From: Nemertoderma westbladi
Lineage: Eukaryota; Xenacoelomorpha; Nemertodermatida; Nemertodermatidae
Direction of reading: 5' to 3'
Assembly (NCBI GenBank): GCA_032718475.1
Contig: JAUCBJ010009099.1
Span: 1-64,000 of the forward strand
DNA: 64,000 bases
Shown here: piece by piece, positions 36,085 to 46,743 of the stretch
How the letters are laid out: each line of letters starts with the position of its first letter
Position numbering within the stretch: the first letter of the stretch is position 1
The notes under the pieces: model-generated
Databases searched by the model: none
What the model was told of the DNA's origin: nothing
Seen by the model: only the letters and a program-made list of their open reading frames with translations
Translations under genes and position numbers: made by a program

Positions 36085-36400
36085 TCCCAAGTAGCAGAAG
36101 TCATCCACATGTTCAATCAAGTCATTCCTGGAGCTTATGCTTATACATTTCCTGAGGGCCGTCAAAGTTAACTGTCATTATGATCACTGACAATATAATA
36201 GTAATATAAATCCCGTTATTGTTTAGAAGCTACTCCAAGTGGGCCTTCCAATCATTGAGGCTATCAGCTGGCGATTCAACCTTAACTTGGGTTGCTTTCC
36301 TACCAGTCAGCAGGTTTATCAATTGCCCGTGTAAGATTACTGAGTGCTGCATGACGGTTTTTGACCAGTTGTTTCTTTTAATAAGAATGCTGTGATTATA
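36080..36400 (-). mobile_element. LINE fragment, same superfamily as the 1195 element
   Basis: The minus strand reads LINLLTGRKATQVKVESPADS...DWKAHLE, matching the VNELSGRK...DSPEKRV...WKNHF linker of the 1195 element. Then, after a large deletion, comes SSRNDLIEHVDDFCYLGS, matching its VDDFQYLGSC. Stops interrupt both parts. Confidence 0.55.
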
Positions 36401-36789
36401 ATCAGTGGGGGGTATAGATAGGTGTTGGGTTATATTTATTCCGATAATTAAGTGTCATATTTAGTAAGAAGGCCAAATAATTAATTATAAAGATTCAATA
36501 TATTATTTCGAATCATTTAATGTTTTGTAAAAATTACTTTCAAGGGAAGGATCACAAATATCTATTACACTTCGAGTTAATGGCGCATAATGACCACAAA
36601 CATCATCAACAAACTATGTGTTAAATAAAATCCATTTAATTTTATTTAAAACATTACGGGAAAGGAGCAGGTTGTGTGGTGTTTTTTTTTAACCAAAACA
36701 ATAAATAAAATTAATTTGGAGAACACTTTTTTCAATGTCCGCCACTATCAGCACACTTGTATAGCAGGTTAGCCCAGGTTATTTGGTTG

Positions 36790-37375
36790 CAGAAAGGTAG
36801 AAGAAGGGTATAGCATTTGATTACGCTCAAAAACCAATATTTTACTCTTCAATATCAGTATGGTATTCTTCAATATAAATATTGCGAGTAATATCAATAA
36901 TATTACATCATCGTGCAATATTATTAACGGTACATGTAATTCTATATATTCTATTGAGTATTTAATAATTAACATAAGTTCAATCAATATTGTGCAAATA
37001 TTGATTCAATATACAAACATATTGAATTAATATGTTGACATGTTGGCAACATATTGAGTTAATATTGGCACAAATTAATCAATATGTTCACAACATATTA
37101 ATTAAATATCTTTTGTTCAGAATGTCAACATGTTGATTCAATATTTGCGAATATTCATTAAATATGTTTGTATATTGAATCAATATTTTTACACAATATT
37201 AATTGAATTTCTGTTATTGAATATACAATATTGAATTAACGTGTAAATATCGCATGATGATGTAATATTATTGATATTTCTCGCAATATTGATATTGAAG
37301 AATATTCTGATATTGAAGAGTGAAATATTGAATTTTGAGAGTAATCAAATGCCATACAGGTACAGGTTATTTGGC
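36790..37375. mobile_element. Palindromic AT-rich MITE-like element
   Basis: Inverted arms of roughly 120 bp (about 36805-36930 and 37245-37360) starting GGTATAGCATTTGATTAC and its inverted counterpart, around an AT-rich centre packed with CAATATTG and CAACATATTG motifs. The 12-mer CAGGTTATTTGG stands on both sides, at about 36774 and 37362, and may be a target duplication. Confidence 0.55.
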
Positions 37376-37388
37376 AATACGATGACGA

Positions 37389-38281
37389 TCGCCGTTACTT
37401 TACAAGCACATCTGTTTCGTGCCGTGCCTCTCTGTTTTTTTTGCTATGCAATAAAATGACACTAAACCGTAATAGGAAAGGAAACTGATACATCGTTATT
37501 GTTAGGTTACTGGTGTTGTGTTATGCTATGGAGAGTGTAGAGAGGCGCTGCACCAGAGCGATTGTTGTGTTATTAATTTAGGTCAGTGAATGCTATATAG
37601 AAATGATTATATTTAATAAATATATTTGTAGACAGATTTTTTTGGGGGGGGGGGGGGGGGATGTACCAGAATAATATTTCATGTAAATCATGAAATATTC
37701 AACGATCGATACTAAGCCTGTTCTGGAATTGTCTCCATGGCGACATATTTATAAAATAACATACCTTTGAAAATTCCAATTTTATTTCGAGATACAAAAA
37801 GTTCGTGGAGAACTTCCAACACCTTCTGTATAGAAACCGGTAAATAATCAGTTAAATAATCAAAATATAAACCAATTTAAACAAGAAAAATAAAAAGCCG
37901 ACGAAATACCACCAACAGCAACCGGTCTGATCAACTGTAATAATTACTTAGACACCACCAATCCGACAGTACTGGGACAATAATGGCCGACCAAACCATT
38001 AGGTACGACAACATTAAAGTTGAACGTAACTGAACTTGTGAACTCAACAAATAAAACTGTTAGAATTTAATAAGTTGTAACTTAAAGTTACTGGGCAACA
38101 ACAATAACAACAGTTTTAACATTTTTATCAATCGTCACAATTCCAATGGCCGTAACACTGACGATGTAATAGTAGGTTAGGAAGTTAACCACGGATTCAG
38201 TCACAACTCCATAACAGTACTGCATACACGGTTGAACTACTATCACCACCGGAATAGCTAATGAGTCACTCTGGTTAAATC
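37389..38281. other. Gene-free stretch
   Basis: Contains a G-run at 37644-37660. No exon recognised. Confidence 0.45.
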
Positions 38282-38287
38282 TTTATT
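38282..38287 (-). promoter_or_regulatory. Probable polyadenylation signal of RPN1
   Basis: AATAAA on the minus strand, 85 bases after the RPN1 stop codon. Confidence 0.55.
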
Positions 38288-38371
38288 ATGAACTAATACC
38301 GATTGCCCCCATGTCTTGTATTTATAAACTAAAAGTCGATTCAGTTAGCACTAATGGGTTGCCGTAGCGAC

Positions 38372-39067
38372 CTATAGTTGACCGGTAAGATGGTCGATCT
38401 TTCCCCGGAGTTCTTCCCGTTTATTGCGATTGGCCTTCTCGTTGTCGAGGTACTGCGGACGCGTCATCCTCCCATTGGTCACCTTCTCGGCCAACCCAAT
38501 GGCCTGCATTACGACGTCCCGATACTCCATCTCCCGTCGTTGGATCTCGGCGACCGCATCCACGTCGGCCAGCCGCTTCGCCGTCTCCGCCAGTGTCGCA
38601 TTCATCGCCTTCAACTCGACGTCGAGTTTCTTCCGGGCGTTCGCGAACGCGTTGGAATCCTTCGAGGATTTAAACTTGGTGACGACGGCGTCGTACTGCG
38701 AGTAGATCCCGACGCGTTTACGATGGAGTTCTAGGAACTGATGGACGAGAGCTACGGCGCGCAGTCGGCTCTCGGACTCGGCGTCCTGGTGGATGGAGAA
38801 GTCGAGACGCACGTAGATGATAACGAGGAGGAAGAAGACGTAGAGAGCCGTGACCACGATGATGGGCTCGTGGAGAAGGAGGATGTGGTTGAAGGTGTAC
38901 GATATTTCGAGGTCCTGGATGTGGTTCTCCACGAGGTTGGTGTGTCGAAGCACCACAACGGGACGTCCCACCGTGTCCAGGTAGGTCTTTACTACCTCGT
39001 CAGGACGCCGTTCAACAGGGTAAGGGGTCGTTACCTCGATGTCTCCAACACGTTCTGGGAGAATGAC
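38372..39067 (-). CDS. RPN1: Ribophorin I, exon 2 (C-terminal, membrane and cytosolic part)
   Basis: Acceptor CTGCCCAG, then GTCATTCTCCC in phase 0. The first 32 codons lie before the first start-like codon of the frame: VILPERVGDIEVTTPYP, then VVKTYLDTVGRP. Next come the conserved NLVENHIQDLEISYTFN, a single transmembrane helix at about residues 430-449 of the joined protein (EPIIVVTALYVFFLLVIIYV) and a cytosolic charged helical tail ending in KIDHLTGQL. All of this follows the family's order. The exon begins only about 60 bases from the left edge of the intron's minisatellite. Confidence 0.93.
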   Translation of the reverse strand, partial: VILPERVGDIEVTTPYPVERRPDEVVKTYLDTVGRPVVVLRHTNLVENHIQDLEISYTFNHILLLHEPIIVVTALYVFFLLVIIYVRLDFSIHQDAESESRLRAVALVHQFLELHRKRVGIYSQYDAVVTKFKSSKDSNAFANARKKLDVELKAMNATLAETAKRLADVDAVAEIQRREMEYRDVVMQAIGLAEKVTNGRMTRPQYLDNEKANRNKREELRGKIDHLTGQL

Positions 39068-39130
39068 CTGGGCAGGTAATTAATAATAGTACATTAGTAT
39101 AGGGCCTAATTCTAATCTTTATAAATATAT

Positions 39131-41219
39131 CGATACACTTACCTTGTTTACCTCCAACCGATCCACTAACCTTGACCTCCAACCGATCCACTTACCTTGA
39201 CCTCCAACCGATCCACTATACTTGACCTCCAACCGATCCACTTACCTTGACCTCCACCAACCGATCCACTTACCTTGACCTCCACCAACCGATCCACTTA
39301 CCTTGACCTCCAACCGATCTACTTACCTTGACCTCCACCAACCGATCCACTTACCTTGACCTCCACCACCGATCCACTTACCTTGACCTCCAACCGATCC
39401 ACTTACCTTGACCTCCAACCGATCCACTTACCTTGACCTCCAACCGATCCACTTCCCTTGACCTCCAACCGATACACTTACCTTGACCTCCACCAACCGA
39501 TCCACTTACCTTGACCTCCACCAACCGATACACTTACCTTGACCTCCACCAACCGATCCACTTACCTTGACCTCCAACCGATCCACTTACCTTGACCTCC
39601 AAGTGTCCAACTGATCCACTTACCTTGACCTCCACCAACCGATCCACTTACCTTGACCTCCACCAACCGATCCACTTACCTTGACCTCCACCAACCGATC
39701 CACTTACCTTGACCTCCAACCGACCCACTTACCTTGACCTCCACCAACCGATCCACTTACCTTGACCTCCACCAACCGATTCACTTAAGTTGACCTCCAG
39801 CCGATCCACTTACCTTGACCTCCAACCGATCCACTTACCTTGACCTCCAACCGATCCACTTACCTTGACCTCCAACCGATCCACTTACCTTGACCTCCAC
39901 CAACCGATCCACTTACCTTGACCTCCACCAACCGATCCACTTACCTTGACCTCCACCAACCGATCCACTTACCTTGACCTCCAACCGATCCACTAACCTT
40001 GACCTCCAACCGATCCACTTCCCTTGACCTCAACCGATCCACTTACCTTGACCTCCACCAACCGATCCACTTACCTTGACCTCCACCAACCGATCCACTT
40101 ACCTTGACCTCCACCAACCGATCCACTTACCTTGACCTCCAACCGATCCACTTACCTTGACCTCCACCAACCGATCCACTTACCTTGACCTCCACCAACC
40201 GATCCACTAACCTTGACCTCCAACCGATCCACTTACCTTGACCTCCAACCGATCCACTTACCTTGACCTCCACCAACCGATCCACTTACCTTGACCTCCA
40301 CCAACCGATCCACTTACCTTGACCTCCACCAACCGATCCACTTACCTTGACCTCCAACCGATCCACTAACCTTGACCTCCAACCGATCCACTTCCCTTGA
40401 CCTTCAACCGATCCACTTACCTTGACCTCCACCAACCGATACACTTACCTTGACCTCCACCAACCGATACACTTACCTTGACCTCCACCAACCGATCCAC
40501 TTACCTTGACCTCCAACCGATCCACTTACCTTGACCTCCACCAACCGATCCATTTACCTTGACCTCCACCAACCGATTCACTTAAGTTGACCTCCAGCCG
40601 ATCCACTTACCTTGACCTCCAACCGATCCACTTACCTTGACCTCCAACCGATCCACTTACCTTGACCTCCAAGTGTCCAACTGATCCACTTACCTTGACC
40701 TCCACCAACCGATCCACTTACCTTGACCTCCAGCCGATCCACTTACCTTGACCTCCAACCGATCCACTTACCTTGACCTCCAACCGATCCACTTACCTTA
40801 ACCTCCACCAACCGATCCACTTACCTTGACCTCCACCAACCGATCCACTTACCTTGACCTCCACCAACCGATCCACTTACCTTGACCTCCAACCGATCCA
40901 CTTACCTTGACCTCCACCAACCGATTCACTTACCTTGACCTCCAGCCGATCCACTTACCATGACCTCCAACCGATCCACTTACCTTGACCTCCAACCGAT
41001 CCACTTACCTTGACCTCCAAGTGTCCAACTGATCCACTTACCTTGACCTCCAACCGATCCACTTACCCTGACCTCCACCAACCGATCCACTTACCCTGAC
41101 CTCCACCAACCGATCCACTTACCTTGACCTCCTCCAACCGATCCACTTACCTTGACCTCAAACCGATCCACTTACCTTGACCTCCAACTGATCCACTTAC
41201 CTTGACCTCCAAACGATCC
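39131..41219. repeat. 25/28-bp minisatellite built from the RPN1 exon 1 splice junction
   Basis: Roughly 80 copies. Read on the RPN1 (minus) strand, a unit is GATCGGTTGGAGGTCAAG, directly followed by GTAAGTG. The 28-bp form has one extra TGG/GGT triplet. The right-most copy is the end of RPN1 exon 1 itself (GATCGTTTGGAGGTCAAG, coding D-R-L-E-V-K, then GTAAGTG), with a single base difference. The array occupies almost the whole 2133-bp intron (39068-41200), leaving about 60 unique bases before the acceptor. Occasional units carry CTAACCTTG, CTTCCCTTG or AAGTTGACC, and higher-order blocks recur, such as the AAGTGTCCAACTGATCC variant near 39600, 40670 and 41015. Confidence 0.97.
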
Positions 41220-42286
41220 ACCACGTAATCGTCGAACACATGATCCACCAGCCGGATCCGAAGACGATATTCGTTGTCCCGGGTAAAGAGGTACTGGTAG
41301 GTGGGCAGGTTGTAGCCGACGGTAAAGTGGGTCTTCCAACCCCCGAACAACGGAAACCGCGGACGAATTGTTACGTCCACGGAGTCGCTCTGCTCCCACA
41401 GATTCGACGTGGAGATGTTACCGATTTCGTCCCGGTAGTAAACGTCTTTCGCCAACGCCGGGAGAATCATCTTAAACTCCTTGAAAGCGGACAAGGTCTC
41501 CTGGGAACGTTGGTAGTCATAACGACTGAAGGTTCCTTTGAGAGTCGCTCCACTGTGCAGGAAGTTAAAGGTCTCCTCGACGGCGATGTTACCCCAGTGA
41601 GAGACTTCGATGACGCGTTGCATATCAGTGATAGTGATGAAGGCTTTGTTGTTCTCGTAGTGGATGGTGAGAGGCTGATGGGAGAAGGGTTCTACATCTA
41701 CGTAGGGACCGTATGTGATGAGGTTCTCTGATTGGGAAGTGGGATCCAGACGGGAGAATGTTTCAGTCTTCGTGGGGACTGGTAGATTGGCCGTGGTTGT
41801 TACTGACTTGGTTTTGTACGGAGAGTAGAAGTAGTAGTTGCCGGTGTATAGGACTAGTTGGCGTTCCGATTGACGGATGCTGGTAGGATAAGGGCGCAGG
41901 TTGTGGCTGTAAACCAAGGTCGCTTCTATCTTTGTCGAGTCGCCGGAGATTAGCGGCTTCTCCAAGGTCACCTCGACTCCGCTCTTATCTGCCTCGAGAG
42001 TTACTCGTTTGACTGGAAGTTCCACGGTTTCATCGCCGTTGTCGGTTGCGGTCGCCCCGAAGAAAGCGAGATTCTCGTCCAGATTTGGATCTAAGCCCAA
42101 TACGTAGGAGTCAGTTGGTTTAGAGCCGAGGTTCTCTATGGTGATGGTCGATGTTATCTTAACTAACTGAGAGGAGAGATCAATGGCCCGTTCCACTTTC
42201 CTGTTGATGAGATTTTCATTATTGGGCAAACCGAAAACTAACGTGGAAGTTAGTCCAGCGCACAACAACAATTGCAGCATCATCAT
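41201..42286 (-). CDS. RPN1: Ribophorin I, exon 1 (oligosaccharyltransferase subunit, luminal part)
   Basis: RPN1 is a non-catalytic subunit of the ER oligosaccharyltransferase complex, which N-glycosylates nascent proteins. The exon gives residues 1-362. A signal peptide spans about 1-19 (MMMLQLLLCAGLTSTLVFG). Family landmarks follow: YYFYSPYKTKSV, ITDMQRVIEVSHWGNIAVEE, GTFSRYDYQR, DVYYRDEIGNISTS, RPRFPLFGGWKTHFTVGYNLP and VDHVFDDYVVDRLEVK. The donor is GTAAGT at 41200, after a complete Lys codon. Joined to exon 2 the protein is 593 residues, against 607 in human. Intron read-through adds 17 residues before a TAA formed by a repeat donor. I kept the first of three consecutive ATGs. Confidence 0.95.
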
Positions 42287-44774
42287 GTTTGATAATAAAA
42301 AAGAGACAGATAAGAGATAACACCACTAAAAATGTAACGTAGGCCTACTAATTGCTAGCTAACGTAAAACTTAATCCTGTAGCTGTGTAGTGTGTATGTG
42401 TAGTGTACCGGCTGACCGGTGTAACAGAGAATCCCCATCCATTCCCGGTTAAAATTACATACCGGCAGGCGGCAGACCAGTCAGTCAGTACCGGTACCTG
42501 TATTCAGGTAGTGTATTCTCACTCCCGGCATCCGGAGTGTATTTTCCCTAGTCTATTTTAAGCTTAACCCCTTCCAGCTCAAGTGAAAAATTTCCCCTGC
42601 ATTTATCAATTTTTACTCTGTGCAAATCCATCCCCGGTTACTACTACTAGCCTACTAATACTAGAAATCCATCCCTGTTTAAAGTTCCCTCGTGTATTCT
42701 CACTCCCGGTGTATTTTTTGCATCTTTCACAGTACCGGCTAACCGGTCCGGTACCTACTTTACTATATACAAATCTCTGACAGCTCGTGTGTTTGTCTGT
42801 GTACTAGACTGCTAGTGCTAGAGCAGTAGAGGTATCTGTGGTCGTCTGTTCGCTTAACTCTGTAACTGTAGGCTTATATCTGTAGGCTTCCTCTGTATAT
42901 ATCTGTATAGTAACGGATACCATCACAAACTATGCTCCAAAGCTAACTGCTGGCGTCCCCAAGATGATTGCCATTGTCGGCTCTGTAATTCTCCAGCAAG
43001 AATTGAACAGGCTCAGGTCTGCTCTGCGCTTCCACAAAACACACCTGCTTTCAAACTCGCAGTCCATCTTAACAGCCTTGATCTATGTGTTTAATCTATG
43101 TTTTCTTTAAGTATGTTTTATTTATTTATTTATAATTTTACTGTGCTAATTTTAACAATCCGATGCGGATTAAATTACAGCTCATCATCATATCTGTATA
43201 TCGCATTTAAATTAAATTGAAATTTAAAATATCATGGGCTGTGTCTGTGATCGTGTGATAGGGGTAAGAATACACTGAGGGTGGTTAAATTTCACTAAAA
43301 AATCACTCAGGACCCAGAGTACAGGAGTACGGTAGTTCAGTAGTTACACCCCCGGCTGCCCTGCTGCCCGGTAAAACAGTAAATATACCCAAGTAAATTC
43401 AGTCAGGAACACTGGTCACAATATTTCCAATTTACAGCCAGAATGTGTCCGCGGAAAACGCTCTCGGAGTGAAATTTCTCCATAGAAAACAATGCTAAAT
43501 TTCATTTGAAAACCGGCAGTGAAATTTTAACATTGGCATTCTAAAAATTATGCCATTAGAATCGCCATAAAATTCTGTATAAATTAATTTGAGAATTAGA
43601 ATCTCATCGGTGGGATAACTATCATAATATTAAAAATAAAAATGTGCCCAGCTTCTGCTTTGAGTACTAGCAACTAGCTGACTAGTGGAGTTACAGAGTT
43701 ACAGCCAAAATATGTCCGGAAATATAATCGCAGCCTGTGAAGGACAAATAGTGGATGCACGGACACTTTCTGGCTGTGAATATGTGGACAATTTTTGGCT
43801 GAGCTTCAGTCAGAAAGTAACCAGTGTTCCTAACTGAAATTCTAACCCGGCTGCGGCTGCCCGGGGGTGAAAATACACTAGGGAATTTTTACCCGGGGGT
43901 CAACGTTTGGGGGAGTGGAAATTATCTGCTACACCGGTAGGCTGGTAGCAGCAGGCAGGCAGGGTAATGCTACAGTTATCCCAGCAGCCAGTATGCTAGG
44001 CTAGTCCTGTCTGCCTGTAGTCTCTAGTACTAGCAGTCTAGTACGGTCAGGCGGGACTGCAGTAACAGCTTAGCAAACTACAGTCCTGCAGTCTGACAGT
44101 AACAGTACAGCAGTCAGGCAGTAGTACGGTACCGGTACATCTGTTTGTCACTGTCATTGTAGTACCGTATAGTACCAGAGTACAGCAGTACCGGCCCGGC
44201 AGTAATATTTTGTAATACACTAATATTGAATAGGCCTATGTCTGTATGTACGGTACCTGGCTGCCTGGGTACGTTTTAGTACGTTTATCTACTACATACT
44301 GGCATAACTGCAGTACCTACTGATCTATCGGTCTGCCGGCAGCGGGTAAAACTACACGCGGCGCCGCGGCAGCCGGTAACACTTTACATGTACACTGTCT
44401 GACTGTAGGGGTAGGCTACTGCTGTACCTGTGACTGTATCCAGGTATCATGAACAGTCTGGGGTCTGGCAACTGGGGTACTGGCAGACTCTAGACTGCCA
44501 GACTGGAAATGCAGAGAATTCAATGTAATCAATCATATGCAATATTTACTTTCAATTTACAATCTTTCAATTTACGGCAGTCATGCAGTTGTATGTCTTT
44601 TCCCGGTATACTGTATGTATAGGGATAAATACAGAAATATAAATATTTTTTACTGTAACGCAAAAACCCAATTGGGGTGTCGTTTCAGGTTTCTCATAGG
44701 CCTTTAGGGTTAATGTTAAATTAATATCTTGTAATAAATTAATACATTTGCCTCTACCACGCAATCTTCAAATA
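42287..44774. other. Long gene-free stretch upstream of RPN1
   Basis: Holds the presumed RPN1 promoter and much low-complexity CAGTACCGGTA-type sequence. Near 42955-43200 a short open stretch (MIAIVGSVILQQELNRLRSAL) is followed by a TTTATTTATTTATAA zone and an ATTACAGCTCATCATCAT tail, which looks like the 3' end of an unidentified LINE. No other exon was recognised. Confidence 0.4.
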
Positions 44775-45127
44775 TTAGCATGCTCCAATGCAGCGTGCAT
44801 TAAGAATGATATGCCGGCTATCGACCAAATTGCGCCGCCACAACTCAATAACCCCCATGAATTTCGCGAGATTATCCGCATCTTCAAAGTCAGTGTCCTT
44901 TATGAGGCGTCGCAAGAAAGTCATGGACTGTCTCCACCAAGCTTATTTTCTCAACGGGGCTGCCAAAGCACAATATTGTACACAGGCTGGTCCTCACGGC
45001 GAAAGCAATGTCCTGCAAAGCGGAGGCGATTTTGTTTTCAAGTGTCAAGCTTTGGGAAAACAATGAGACACCTCCAATGTTATATAGTGTCTAGTTGGAG
45101 ATGTGCGCATTTTACCTGACACAGTAT
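44775..45127 (-). mobile_element. SINE-like/LINE 3' fragment, third copy
   Basis: Minus-strand near-copy of the nested element at 2689-3051: CTGTGTCAGGTAAAATG start, CATCTCCAACTAGACAC, GGAGGTGTCTCATTG, then a GAGGACCAGCC-type centre and a CATTCTTAATGCACGCTGCA 3' end. Its 5' end falls within a few bases of the 5' end of the 2689 copy. Confidence 0.65.
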
Positions 45128-45779
45128 AGGACTTACAATAAATAGCACATACTGTACACTGTTGTCAGCTGTGGTTTCGGCGTAGGGATTACACAGTACA
45201 CCCGTCAAATAAAATTATATTTGCGTAACATGGTTTTTAACACAACCTACAGAATATACTGTACATAATATTCTTAAGCCGTAGTTTACTCCACCCCCCC
45301 CCCCCCCCCCCCTAACACTTTTTTTTAATGTCTTCAATTTCTACTGAAATTAAAATATTTTGATTTTATACAGTACAGTATGGGCTGTTAAAATATGGCT
45401 AAACATTTGTTCATTCGAAAAATTTTCCAATTTCCAGTCGCCCTCTAGCAGCATGAAACATGATTAGCGGTTAAAATGCTAACTAGTCATTCGAACTGAG
45501 GTAAAATTGGCTGAAACAAATTTTTTCGAATTACTGAGGTGAGCTCCACAAAAGTTATCGGTTAATATTTTTAGTTTTGCGTTTTTATGAAAATTTATTA
45601 ATATTTATGAAAATGAAACAAAATTTTCACAAATTTTTGGTTGTAATCTGAAAAATTGTCTGTAAAAACGGAAATATAAAAATCCCAGCCGATAACTTAA
45701 ATTAAAGAACTGCCGAAACCCTTTTGAATGAGCCAAACATATACAAATTTGGTTGATAATTGGCAGAAGAGTAGTCATT
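45128..45779. other. Gene-free stretch
   Basis: Contains a C-run at 45294-45312, otherwise AT-rich unique sequence. Confidence 0.45.
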
Positions 45780-46110
45780 TGAAAGATGTCATTCCGAGAT
45801 AATTGCCTTCAAAATTCCCGCCACAACTGGCTGTCTGTTGACTGGTTGGTTAATCATTTGTGACACGAAAGAAGCACATCACCGAGCTGAAATTTTTATT
45901 ACGGGGGTTTTCTGGGTCGCTGATTTCTTTTACGATGTCAGTTTTAAGGTTTGGTGGAATCTAGTCTGTCTTTCTTACAATTTGAAGGACAGGCCGTCAT
46001 GGAAAAACATCGATAATTAAAAGAGGTCTCGCTAAGCGGTTTTCAGATTTGAAATCCTGGCTCATTAAATTCTACTAAAAATGAAATAATAAAACAAAAT
46101 ATTTGAAATT
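45780..46110. repeat. Dispersed repeat, copy B
   Basis: Collinear, diverged counterpart of 29060-29440: GTCATTCCGAGATAATTGCCT, TGGTTGGTTAATCAT, GAAGCACATCACCG, GGGGGTTTTC and GTTTTCAGATTTGAAATCC. A G-run follows near 46160. Confidence 0.55.
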
Positions 46111-46743
46111 CTTAAATGCCCCCATTTAAAAATGGGGCACTTATAAAAAAAAATTTCAGGGGGGGGGGGGGGGGGGGTGTGTTACTCCGGCCTTAATGCA
46201 CGCTGCATAGAGGTGGCAAAAATATTTTTGTCAAGCCAGAATCTCAATGTGCAGCTTCATTGCAGCAGTCCGATTATAGCATAGTACTTTCAGTTTCAGA
46301 TTTGTCCGTTTACATTTGATGATCTGGGACACCAACAATAACTTTATTGGGTATGTCGCTTATGTCTAATTGTAGGGGCAATACTACTAGTCAGCTGCAA
46401 ATGTTGATCAATCCCACCCTGAATGTAAAGCCACAAGTGCTAGTGGCCATTTACCTCTCGGAATTGGAACTTTGCAAGTTTGTTTCACCAATACCATAAC
46501 ATACAGCCTACTATCACAGCCTAGTATATTAGTAGGCTGTGTATGAGTATATTACTAGTCCCTCGAATGGGTTGTTCTTCAACATTTTAGTTTCGTAAGG
46601 TATTCATTCAGTAGACCATAGTTTCCAAATGGATAGTGAAAGCTTATCTCAAAGTAGGAGAGCCTTTATCTAGGATATCAGGACAATTAGTCGCTGCTGG
46701 GTCAATACTAGGTTGTGAGGGACATAAAGATATTACAATACAA
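46111..46743. other. Gene-free stretch
   Basis: Includes the G-run at about 46160-46177. A CTTAATGCACGCTGCAT segment near 46193 resembles the 3' end of the SINE-like family. No exon was seen. Confidence 0.4.

Noticed and set aside
38378-39079. Plus-strand frames opposite RPN1 exon 2
   Set aside because: Antisense shadows. The minus strand carries the conserved ribophorin sequence with proper splice sites.
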